A stretch of DNA of 11,742 bases from Clostridia bacterium (GTDB lineage: Bacteria; Bacillota_A; Clostridia; Oscillospirales; CAG-272), in NCBI GenBank assembly GCA_017500625.1, contig JAFVYX010000261.1, positions 1 to 11,742 of the forward strand, in the 5' to 3' direction. A program made the position numbers and the translations under genes. Below, piece by piece: positions 5,831 through 11,742 of this stretch; positions within the stretch are counted from its first letter, which is position 1, and each line of letters opens with the position of its first letter. The notes under the pieces were generated by a model, which did not search any database, was not told where the DNA came from, and worked only from the letters and a program-made list of their open reading frames with translations.

Positions 5831-6928
5831 TCAATCGAGGGCGGAGGCGTTGAGGTCGTCGCCCGCGCGGTGCCCCGCCATGAATTCGTGGTAGCCCTCG
5901 GCGGCGATCATCGCGCCGTTGTCGCCGCACAGCGAGCGCGGCGGAACGATAAGGCGTACGCCGCGCCTTGCGGCCAGCTCACGGAGGGCGGCTCGCAGAT
6001 GTGAGTTCGCGGCCACGCCGCCCGCCAGCACCAGGGGGAGCCCGGGATAGCGGTCAAGTGCCTCGGAGAGCTTTCTGACGGCGGCTAAGACCACGGTATG
6101 CGTGTAGGCGGCGGCAAAGAGCGCGCGGTCGGGCACACGGCCCGCCTGCTCGTAGCGGTGGAGGAGGTTAACGGCGGCCGTTTTCGGCCCCGAGAAAGAG
6201 AAGTCAAGCGTATCGCCCGTAAGGGCGGGGGAGGGGAGCGCCAGCTCACGCGCGGCCGCCGTCGAGGCAAAGCGGGCGGCACAGCGGCGCGTTGCGGCAT
6301 GCTCGCCGTCGGCGCCCTCGGGCGGTGCCTCGCCCACCGCGGCAAAAAAGCCCTCGGTGGCCAGCGCATCAAAGCCCGCGCCCGCGGGGTAGGGAAGGCC
6401 CAAAAGGCGTCCGACCTTGTCAAAGGCCTCGCCCATCGCATCGTCACGCGTCGTGCCGATCACCGTCACGTCGGTGTAGTCGCGCACGTGGTAAATGGCG
6501 GTGTGTCCCCCCGACACCACAAAGGCAAGGAAGGGCGGTACGGGCGGCTCCTTATCGTAATACGCGGCGGCAATGTGACCCTTGATGTGATCGACTGCCA
6601 CCAGCGGGATCCCGTGGGAGAAGGCCAGCGACTTGGCAAAGTTCACACCGACCAGCAGCGCCCCGATGAGCCCCGGGTGATCGGTCACCGCCACAGCATC
6701 GATCTCCCCGAGCCCCACACCGCTCTCGCGGAGCGCGCGATAGGTGACCGACGAGATGACCTCGGCGTGTGCGCGCGAGGCGATCTCGGGCACCACACCG
6801 CCGAAAAGACGGTGCGTCTCGACCTGCGAGGCCACAACGTCGGCAAGGACGGAGAGGCGTCCGTCCTCGGCGCGGACTACGGCGGCGGCCGTTTCATCGC
6901 AGGAGCTTTCGATCGACAAAAGATACAT
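5831..6928 (-). CDS. tsaD: tRNA N6-adenosine threonylcarbamoyltransferase TsaD
   Basis: TsaD (365 residues) transfers the threonylcarbamoyl group from threonylcarbamoyl-AMP to A37 of tRNAs reading ANN codons, acting with TsaB and TsaE. Family blocks in order: IESSCDETAAAVV (6-18), SRAHAEVI (51-58), the metal-binding DHIKGHI with H114 and H118, VVSGGHTAI (137-145), DDAMGEAFDKVGR (162-174), DFSFSGPKT (242-250), LAGGVAANSHLR (301-312) and CGDNGAMIA (334-342). The frame is open back to 7000, but the ATG at 6928 is chosen because MYLLSIESSCDET is the normal N-terminus and GAGGG lies seven bases upstream. About 30 extra residues fall between YPAG and DFSFSG (about 195-235), which accounts for its greater length than the usual 335-340. 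The common GPGL block reads DHPGL (83-87), and FSFSGLKT reads FSFSGPKT. Transcription starts at the promoter at 7138-7166. TsaB and TsaE are not in the window. Confidence 0.95.
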   Translation of the reverse strand: MYLLSIESSCDETAAAVVRAEDGRLSVLADVVASQVETHRLFGGVVPEIASRAHAEVISSVTYRALRESGVGLGEIDAVAVTDHPGLIGALLVGVNFAKSLAFSHGIPLVAVDHIKGHIAAAYYDKEPPVPPFLAFVVSGGHTAIYHVRDYTDVTVIGTTRDDAMGEAFDKVGRLLGLPYPAGAGFDALATEGFFAAVGEAPPEGADGEHAATRRCAARFASTAAARELALPSPALTGDTLDFSFSGPKTAAVNLLHRYEQAGRVPDRALFAAAYTHTVVLAAVRKLSEALDRYPGLPLVLAGGVAANSHLRAALRELAARRGVRLIVPPRSLCGDNGAMIAAEGYHEFMAGHRAGDDLNASALD

Positions 6929-7137
6929 GGCGTTCCCTCTGAAGGCGGCGTCCGTCGGCCGCGCCCCTCTCCCCGTTTCCGAGAAAAAGGACCACGCCAC
7001 GCGCCGCTTTTTTAAAATGACAAAAATACTTTACAAAACCAACGCTCCCGACGTCTCTCCCCGTCCTAACGGTGCGCGCCGCCCACGGGCGACCCGCTCC
7101 CTCGGAGGGGGCGGTCGGGGGCAATAAACCACCTTAC
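6929..7137 (-). other. Long GC-rich leader of tsaD with a stable hairpin
   Basis: About 200 bases separate the predicted tsaD start site from its ATG. Near the 5' end, CGACC (7090-7094) with GGTCG (7113-7117), and GCTCCCT (7096-7102) with AGGGGGC (7106-7112), make a 12-bp stem with one bulged base and a three-base loop. An AT-rich patch (about 7010-7045) interrupts an otherwise very GC-rich leader and could hold a weak second promoter. I found no T-box or other riboswitch motif I recognise, and no convincing short coding frame. Confidence 0.4.
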
Positions 7138-7166
7138 ATTATAATACAAAAGCGGGCCCCCGTCAA
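7138..7166 (-). promoter_or_regulatory. Sigma-A promoter for tsaD
   Basis: On the minus strand TTGACG (7166-7161), a 17-base spacer and TATAAT (7143-7138) form a near-consensus housekeeping promoter directed toward tsaD. Confidence 0.85.
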
Positions 7167-7227
7167 GACAAATCTTTTGGCCGGAGCGCCATCGACGGGA
7201 AAATCGTGCGCGGCTTCTTCCCAAAAT

Positions 7228-7239
7228 TCACCGCGGTGA
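7228..7239. repeat. 12-bp perfect palindrome beside the leuS -35 element
   Basis: TCACCGCGGTGA is fully self-complementary and ends one base before the leuS -35 box, in the space between the tsaD and leuS promoters. The position fits a repressor or activator site; nothing else supports it. Confidence 0.35.
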
Positions 7240-7240
7240 C

Positions 7241-7268
7241 TTGACTTTAATTAAAATTATGTTATAAT
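7241..7268 (+). promoter_or_regulatory. Sigma-A promoter for leuS
   Basis: TTGACT (7241-7246), a 16-base AT-rich spacer and TATAAT (7263-7268) with a TG at the extended -10 position. The start codon lies about 45 bases downstream, too close for a T-box leader, which many Firmicute leuS genes carry. Confidence 0.88.
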
Positions 7269-7312
7269 ATGAAATTAGTATTATTACTGCCGTAAGGCAA
7301 AAGGGGTTACTT

Positions 7313-9715
7313 ATGAAGTACGATTTCTCGGCCACTGAAAAAAAGTGGCAGGCACGGTGGGAGCGTGAGGGGGCCTTCCTCGCCCACGATGGCAGCGACA
7401 AGCCGAAGTTCTATGGCCTTGTCGAGTTTCCCTATCCCAGCGGTGCGGGTATGCACGTTGGCCACATCAAGGCCTATTCGGGCCTTGAGGTCATCAGCCG
7501 CAAGCGCCGCATGCAGGGCTATAACGTTCTTTTCCCGATCGGCTTTGACGCCTTTGGTCTGCCGACCGAGAACTATGCGATCAAGACGGGCACGCACCCG
7601 CGCAAGGTGACCGATAACAACATTGCCCGCTTTACCGACCAGCTGAAGAGCGTTGGCTTCTCGTTCGATTGGACGCGCGTTGTCGACACCACCGAGGAGG
7701 ACTACTACAAGTGGACGCAGTGGATCTTCCTTAAGATGTTCGATGCCGGCCTCGTCTTCCGCGACCAGGCCCTTGTCAACTACTGCCCGTCCTGCAAGGT
7801 CGTGCTCTCGAACGAGGACAGCCAGGGCGGCAAGTGCGACATCTGCAAGAGCGACGTTGTGCAGAAGTCGAAGGACGTCTGGTACCTGCGCATCACGCGC
7901 TATGCCGAAAAGCTCCTTGCGGGCCTTGACACGGTCGACTACCTGCCGAACGTCCGTCAGCAGCAGGTCAACTGGATCGGCAAATCGACGGGCGCCTTCG
8001 TGAACTTTGCCCTTACGGGCAAGGAGGATACGCTCCGCATCTACACCACGCGCCCCGATACCCTCTTTGGCGTCACCTTTATGGTCGTGGCGCCCGAGCA
8101 CCCCTACATCGACAAGTATGCCGACAGCATCGGGAATATGGACGAGGTCCTCGCCTACCGTGAGGCCTGCGCCAAGAAGACCGAGTTTGAGCGCACCCAG
8201 CTCGTCAAGGATAAGACGGGCGTGCGCCTTGAGGGCTTCACCGCGATCAACCCCATCTCGGGCAAGGAGATCCCCGTCTACATCGCCGACTACGTTATGA
8301 TGGGCTACGGTACGGGCGCCATCATGGCCGTGCCCGCGCACGATGAGCGCGACTACGACTTTGCCAAGAAGTTCGGTATTGACATCATCGAGGTCATCAA
8401 GGGTGGCGATATCGCCGTCGGCGCTTACACGGGTGACGGAGAAATGGTCAATTCGGGCTTCCTCGACGGCTACACCAATAAGGCCGACTCGATCGCCCGT
8501 ATGATCGAGGAGCTGGAGAAGCTGGGTGTTGGCGAGGGCGGTGTCCAGTACAAGATGAAGGACTGGGCCTTCAACCGTCAGCGCTACTGGGGTGAGCCGA
8601 TCCCGATCGTCCATTGCCCTGACTGCGGCATAGTCCCCGTGCCCTACGAGGAGCTTCCGCTCCGTCTGCCTGCCGTCCGGAACTTTGAGCCGGGTGAGGG
8701 CGGCGAATCGCCCCTCGCCAAGATCGAGGCGTTCGTCAACTGCACCTGCCCGCGCTGCGGCAAGGCCGCCCGTCGCGAGACCGATACGATGCCCCAGTGG
8801 GCCGGCTCCTCGTGGTACTTCCTCCGTTACATCGATCCCAAGAATACCGAGGCGCTTGCCGACCCCGAGAAGCTCTCGTACTGGCTGCCCGTCGACTGGT
8901 ACAACGGCGGTATGGAGCACGTCACTCGCCATATGATCTATTCGCGCTTCTGGCACAGCTTCCTCTACGATATCGGCGCCGTGCCTACCGCGGAGCCCTA
9001 CGCCAAGCGTACCGCCCAGGGCCTGATTCTCGGCCCCGACGGCGACAAAATGTCGAAATCCCGTGGCAACGTCGTCGATCCTCTTGACATCGTCAATGAG
9101 TACGGCGCCGACGTTCTCCGTACCTACGTCCTCTTTATGGGCGATTACGCCTCGGCCGCCCCGTGGAACGAGAACTCGGTCCGCGGCTGCAAGCGCTTCC
9201 TTGAGCGCGTGTCCGACCTTGCCGATATGGCCAAGGGCGAGGGCGTGACTCCCGCTCTTGAGAGCGCCTTCCACAAGACGGTCAAAAAGGTGTCCTCCGA
9301 CTTTGAGGAGATGAAGTTCAACACCGCCATTGCCGCCTTGATGGAGCTTCTCAACAAGATCTACGAGGTCGGCACCCTGACGAAGGACGAGCTGCTTACC
9401 TACGTCTCGCTCCTTTGCCCCGTGGCTCCCCACCTTGCGGAGGAGATCAACGAGAAGCTTGGCAACACCACCCTCCTTTCGCTCTCGCCCTGGCCCACCT
9501 ACGATGAGGCCAAGACGGTGGACGCGACGGTCGAGGTCGCGGTGCAGATCAACGGCAAGCTCCGTGACGTTATCACTCTCCCGATGAACTGCGCCCGTGA
9601 GGACGCGATCGCCGCCGCCAAGGCCCTCCCGAAGGTCGCCGAGGCGATCGACGGAAAGACGGTCGTCAAGGAGATCGCCGTTCCCAACAAGATCGTCAAT
9701 ATCGTTGTGAAATAA
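7313..9715 (+). CDS. leuS: Leucyl-tRNA synthetase
   Basis: LeuS (800 residues, normal for the bacterial enzyme) charges tRNA-Leu with leucine in the cytoplasm. The class I catalytic motifs are HVGH (48-51, the HIGH box, within FPYPSGAGMHVGH) and KMSKS (579-583). A cysteine pair of pairs, C158/C161 and C175/C178, forms a zinc knuckle in an insertion. The CP1 editing domain that clears mischarged amino acids is marked by TTRPDT (245-250) and by GTGAIMAVPAHDERD. A second cysteine cluster lies between the editing domain and the WAGSSWYFLRY block. The C-terminal anticodon-binding and tRNA-contacting domains are complete, ending in VPNKIVNIVVK. AAGGGG (7301-7306) seven bases before the ATG sets the start. 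Codon use is narrower than in its neighbours (strong preference for AAG lysine and GAG glutamate), as expected for a highly expressed gene. It is a single-gene unit with its own promoter and terminator. Confidence 0.98.
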   Translation: MKYDFSATEKKWQARWEREGAFLAHDGSDKPKFYGLVEFPYPSGAGMHVGHIKAYSGLEVISRKRRMQGYNVLFPIGFDAFGLPTENYAIKTGTHPRKVTDNNIARFTDQLKSVGFSFDWTRVVDTTEEDYYKWTQWIFLKMFDAGLVFRDQALVNYCPSCKVVLSNEDSQGGKCDICKSDVVQKSKDVWYLRITRYAEKLLAGLDTVDYLPNVRQQQVNWIGKSTGAFVNFALTGKEDTLRIYTTRPDTLFGVTFMVVAPEHPYIDKYADSIGNMDEVLAYREACAKKTEFERTQLVKDKTGVRLEGFTAINPISGKEIPVYIADYVMMGYGTGAIMAVPAHDERDYDFAKKFGIDIIEVIKGGDIAVGAYTGDGEMVNSGFLDGYTNKADSIARMIEELEKLGVGEGGVQYKMKDWAFNRQRYWGEPIPIVHCPDCGIVPVPYEELPLRLPAVRNFEPGEGGESPLAKIEAFVNCTCPRCGKAARRETDTMPQWAGSSWYFLRYIDPKNTEALADPEKLSYWLPVDWYNGGMEHVTRHMIYSRFWHSFLYDIGAVPTAEPYAKRTAQGLILGPDGDKMSKSRGNVVDPLDIVNEYGADVLRTYVLFMGDYASAAPWNENSVRGCKRFLERVSDLADMAKGEGVTPALESAFHKTVKKVSSDFEEMKFNTAIAALMELLNKIYEVGTLTKDELLTYVSLLCPVAPHLAEEINEKLGNTTLLSLSPWPTYDEAKTVDATVEVAVQINGKLRDVITLPMNCAREDAIAAAKALPKVAEAIDGKTVVKEIAVPNKIVNIVVK

Positions 9716-9730
9716 ATCTCCGGGGAAGCG

Positions 9731-9766
9731 CGGACGATGGCGGCGCCATCGTCCGTGTTCCTTTTT
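9731..9766 (+). terminator. Terminator of leuS
   Basis: CGGACGATGGC (9731-9741), loop GGC and GCCATCGTCCG (9745-9755) form an 11-bp GC-rich stem, extendable by wobble pairs, followed by a T-rich tail ending CTTTTT (9761-9766). It begins 15 bases after the leuS stop. Confidence 0.9.
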
Positions 9767-9844
9767 CCGTCTCCTCGGTATAAGACGTAAGGCCCCCTCA
9801 CCGTAGCGACAGCGCCCCCCGAATTTTGCCATAGGAGAATTGCT

Positions 9845-10402
9845 ATGCCCCTCTTTGCCGATACCGCCTGGTATCCTTACGCCGTAGAGATCCTCGGCCT
9901 TCTCGGTATTCTTGCCTCGATCGTTGCCTTTCAGTGCAAGAGCCATGGGAAGGTGCTGTTTTACCGCGCCATGAACGAGGTATTCTTCGGCATTCAGTAT
10001 ATCCTCCTCGGCGCCTATACGGGTGCCATGATGGACGGCATCGGCTGCTTCAGAAACTATCTTTTTGCCAAAAACGTCCGCCGCGGCAAAAGTAACCGCA
10101 CCTTTGTCGTGGCCTTTTCTCTCCTTTTTACCGTCCTCGGGCTTCTCACGTGGGACGGCGCTAAAAGCGTGCTCGTCATTGCCGCCAAGGTGCTCTCCAC
10201 CGCCGCCTACGGCAACAAAAATCTCTTTATCGTCCGTACCGTCATTCTCCTCACCTCGTCCAGCTGGCTGGCCTACAATCTCCTTGTCGGCTCGTACGCG
10301 GGCGCCCTCTGCGAGCTCCTGACGCTCGGCTCGCTCGTCCTCGGCATTTTCCGCTATGACGTCCTGCCGCGGCTCAAAAACAACAAAAAAGGCGATGCTT
10401 GA
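9845..10402 (+). CDS. YgjV-family inner membrane protein
   Basis: This 185-residue protein, almost all hydrophobic, has about six membrane helices (roughly 14-30, 44-61, 86-103, 107-122, 128-147 and 151-169). Length and pattern match the YgjV family (E. coli YgjV is of similar size), whose function is not established. The AFQCKSHGK stretch (28-36) after helix 1, the NEVFFGIQYILLGAYTGA segment (44-61) and the FRNYLFAK loop (69-76) are the most family-like parts. The helix-1 turn loosely resembles a PQ-loop, so a distant relation to SWEET-like transporters is conceivable. TAGGAG lies upstream of the ATG with suitable spacing. No strong promoter is visible between the leuS terminator and this gene; a TATAAG at 9779-9784 has no convincing -35. 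The C-terminal tail is lysine-rich, and its stop codon lies in the loop of the terminator shared with the convergent glutamine synthetase gene. Confidence 0.85.
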   Translation: MPLFADTAWYPYAVEILGLLGILASIVAFQCKSHGKVLFYRAMNEVFFGIQYILLGAYTGAMMDGIGCFRNYLFAKNVRRGKSNRTFVVAFSLLFTVLGLLTWDGAKSVLVIAAKVLSTAAYGNKNLFIVRTVILLTSSSWLAYNLLVGSYAGALCELLTLGSLVLGIFRYDVLPRLKNNKKGDA

Positions 10403-10417
10403 AGCATCGCCTTTTTT
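10385..10417. terminator. Bidirectional terminator between the YgjV-like gene and glnN
   Basis: AAAAAAGGCGATGC (10385-10398) pairs with GCATCGCCTTTTTT (10404-10417) around the loop TTGAA. The A/T-flanked stem serves both convergent genes. The left arm encodes the last residues of the YgjV-like protein and its TGA stop (10400-10402) lies in the loop. For glnN, the stop is about 30 bases away on the minus strand. Confidence 0.9.
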
Positions 10418-10449
10418 GTTTGCGGTTATGCCCGAATCCCCCGCAAAGC

Positions 10450-11742
10450 TCAATAGAATAGCATATCGGTGTAGGAGGGATACGGCCACACGTCGTCGGG
10501 CATTTTCGCTTCCATGGCGTCCACCACCGCGCGGAGCGCTTCCATGGTGGGTAGCACCTCATCGGCAAAGGTACGGGCGGCGGCGGCGTGGTCGGGGAGG
10601 CGGAAGGCGGCGTTGGCCTCGGCCTCCAGCGTATCGGCGAGGGCGGCGGCCTTGGCCAGCCCCTCGGAAAGGGCGGCGGCCAGATCGCGCTCGTAGGCGG
10701 CGGCGATGCCCAGCTTCTCCTTGGCCACGGCACCCGTAGCCAGCGTCTCGGTATAGCCGACGGCGGCGGGGGCGATCTCGCGGCGCAGCATCTCGACCAT
10801 CGTCAGGGCCTCGATGTGGACGGTCTTGACGTAGTTCTCGTAAAGGATCTCGGTGCGCGAGGCGACCTCCTCACGGGTGAAGATGCCATGGCGGGCAAAG
10901 AGCGCCACGTTCTCCTCGTCGAGATAATGCGAGATCGCGTCGGCCGTGGTGCGGCGCTCGGGAAGACCGCGCTCGGCGGCCTCACGGCGCCATTCCTCGG
11001 AGTAGCCGTTGCCGTTGAACACGATGCGGCGGTGGGCATTGTAGGTCTTGCCGATCAGGCGGCCGATGGCGGCGGGCAGATCCTCCTCTCCCGCAAGCTC
11101 GGCGGTGAAGCGGTCAAGCACGTCGGCCACGGCGGTGTTCAGAATGATGTTCGGCCCCGCCACGCTGGCCGAGGAGCCGAGCATACGGAACTCAAACTTG
11201 TTGCCCGTAAAGGCAAAGGGGGAGGTGCGGTTGCGGTCGGAGTTGTCGCGCGGGATCTTCGGGAGCACCGAGGCGCCGATGTCCATCATCGATTTTTTCT
11301 TTTTTGTGTAGGCCACGTGTCCCGCCGCAATGTCCTCAAGGATCCCCGTCAGCTCCTCACCGAGGAAGACCGAAAGGATCACGGGGGGCGCCTCGTATCC
11401 GCCAAGGCGGCAGTCGTTCGCCGCCGAGGCGACCGAGATGCGGAGCAGGTCGGCGTATTCGTCCACCGCCGCGATGACCGCGGTGAGGAAGAGCAAAAAG
11501 CGCATGATCTCCTCGGGCGTTTTGCCCGGGCGGAGCAGGTTCACGCCGCCCGCCGTGGAGAGCGACCAGTTGTTGTGCTTGCCGCTGCCGTTCACGCCCT
11601 GGAAGGGCTTCTCGTGGAGAAGGCACACAAGATTGTGGCGCGCCGCCACCTTCTTCATCATCTCCATCGTCAGCTGGTTATGGTCGCAGGCGATGTTGGT
11701 GGTGGCAAAGACGGGTGCCAGCTCATGCTGGGTGGGCGCCGC
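10450..11742 (-). CDS. glnN: Type III glutamine synthetase (C-terminal 430 residues, start outside window)
   Basis: This is the C-terminal part of a GSIII glutamine synthetase, which makes glutamine from glutamate, ammonia and ATP. GSIII enzymes are about 700 residues, so roughly the first 270 and the promoter lie beyond the window; the frame is open to the edge, and the ATG at 11667 is internal. Visible blocks, numbered from the window edge, are QHELAPVF (5-12), LHEKPFQGVNGSGKH (42-56) followed by NNWS, RLGGYEAPP (112-120), and RNRTSPFAFTGNKFEFR (170-186) with MLGSSASVAGPN. These form the active site and are diagnostic of GSIII over GSI. The C-terminal 200 residues are a helical region ending in PYPSYTDMLFY, as usual in the family. 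Nothing suggests damage. It converges on the YgjV-like gene and uses the shared terminator at 10385-10417. Confidence 0.96.
   Translation of the reverse strand, partial: AAPTQHELAPVFATTNIACDHNQLTMEMMKKVAARHNLVCLLHEKPFQGVNGSGKHNNWSLSTAGGVNLLRPGKTPEEIMRFLLFLTAVIAAVDEYADLLRISVASAANDCRLGGYEAPPVILSVFLGEELTGILEDIAAGHVAYTKKKKSMMDIGASVLPKIPRDNSDRNRTSPFAFTGNKFEFRMLGSSASVAGPNIILNTAVADVLDRFTAELAGEEDLPAAIGRLIGKTYNAHRRIVFNGNGYSEEWRREAAERGLPERRTTADAISHYLDEENVALFARHGIFTREEVASRTEILYENYVKTVHIEALTMVEMLRREIAPAAVGYTETLATGAVAKEKLGIAAAYERDLAAALSEGLAKAAALADTLEAEANAAFRLPDHAAAARTFADEVLPTMEALRAVVDAMEAKMPDDVWPYPSYTDMLFY

Noticed and set aside
4111..5853. A 580-codon open frame on the plus strand across the helicase-loader and DnaD-like genes
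   Set aside because: Low-complexity, arginine- and alanine-rich product with no recognisable domain; both minus-strand genes here match known families throughout.
6894..7124. Possible small leader peptide gene in the tsaD leader (76 codons, minus strand)
   Set aside because: It needs a TTG start a few bases from the transcript start, lacks a good ribosome site, and overlaps the tsaD start with an unremarkable sequence.
6929..7312. A T-box or other known riboswitch upstream of tsaD or leuS
   Set aside because: I found no T-box core or specifier stem. The leuS leader is too short, and the tsaD leader matches no riboswitch I recognise.
9756..9784. A promoter for the YgjV-like gene using TATAAG at 9779-9784
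   Set aside because: The sequence at -35 (TGTTCC) is poor and lies in the leuS terminator tail; the signal is no better than chance.
7307..10489. A 1060-codon open frame on the minus strand, antisense to leuS and the YgjV-like gene
   Set aside because: It is the mirror of biased GC-rich codon use. leuS and the YgjV-like protein on the other strand have clear family motifs, ribosome sites and terminators, whereas the antisense product has none.
11048..11311. Plus-strand open frame within glnN
   Set aside because: It is the complement of strongly conserved GSIII coding sequence and has no independent support.

Overview
The window is about 11.7 kb of GC-rich chromosome carrying nine protein genes and the end of a tRNA gene. 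The dipicolinate synthase pair dpaA-dpaB points to an endospore-forming Firmicute. The DnaD/DnaI-type replication genes, type III glutamine synthetase, GAGG-type ribosome binding sites and many U-tailed hairpins fit a Clostridia lineage. The GC-rich codon choice (many GCC, CGC, CTC, GAG) suggests an Oscillospirales- or Christensenellales-like gut Clostridium. This placement is inference; the sequence has no rRNA or other decisive marker.

Layout, left to right. A 3' fragment of tRNA-Thr(GGU) ends in two terminator hairpins. A small three-helix PQ-loop-like membrane protein (minus strand) and a large EamA-transporter/acyltransferase fusion (plus strand) diverge from one shared intergenic region. 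That region is strikingly two-fold symmetric: -10 boxes, -35 boxes, a GC-rich inverted repeat and even the Shine-Dalgarno sites all sit symmetrically about base 525. Convergent to the fusion gene is the minus-strand pair dpaA-dpaB, which makes the spore-core chelator dipicolinate. Next, on the same strand, come a DnaD-domain protein and a DnaC/DnaI-type helicase-loader ATPase, and upstream of them tsaD (tRNA t6A modification). tsaD and leuS (leucyl-tRNA synthetase, plus strand) diverge from a 384-base intergenic region with clear housekeeping promoters. leuS ends in a strong terminator. A YgjV-family membrane protein follows, converging on a minus-strand type III glutamine synthetase whose N-terminal part runs off the window.

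Most genes are core functions: translation (tRNA-Thr, leuS, tsaD), replication initiation (the DnaD-like and loader genes), sporulation (dpaAB) and nitrogen assimilation (glnN). The unusual content is the transporter-acyltransferase fusion with a non-canonical acyltransferase motif, the symmetric divergent promoter in front of it, stop codons placed inside terminator loops, and a cluster of DnaA-box-like sites upstream of the replication genes. I saw no mobile element, CRISPR array, phage gene or defence system.
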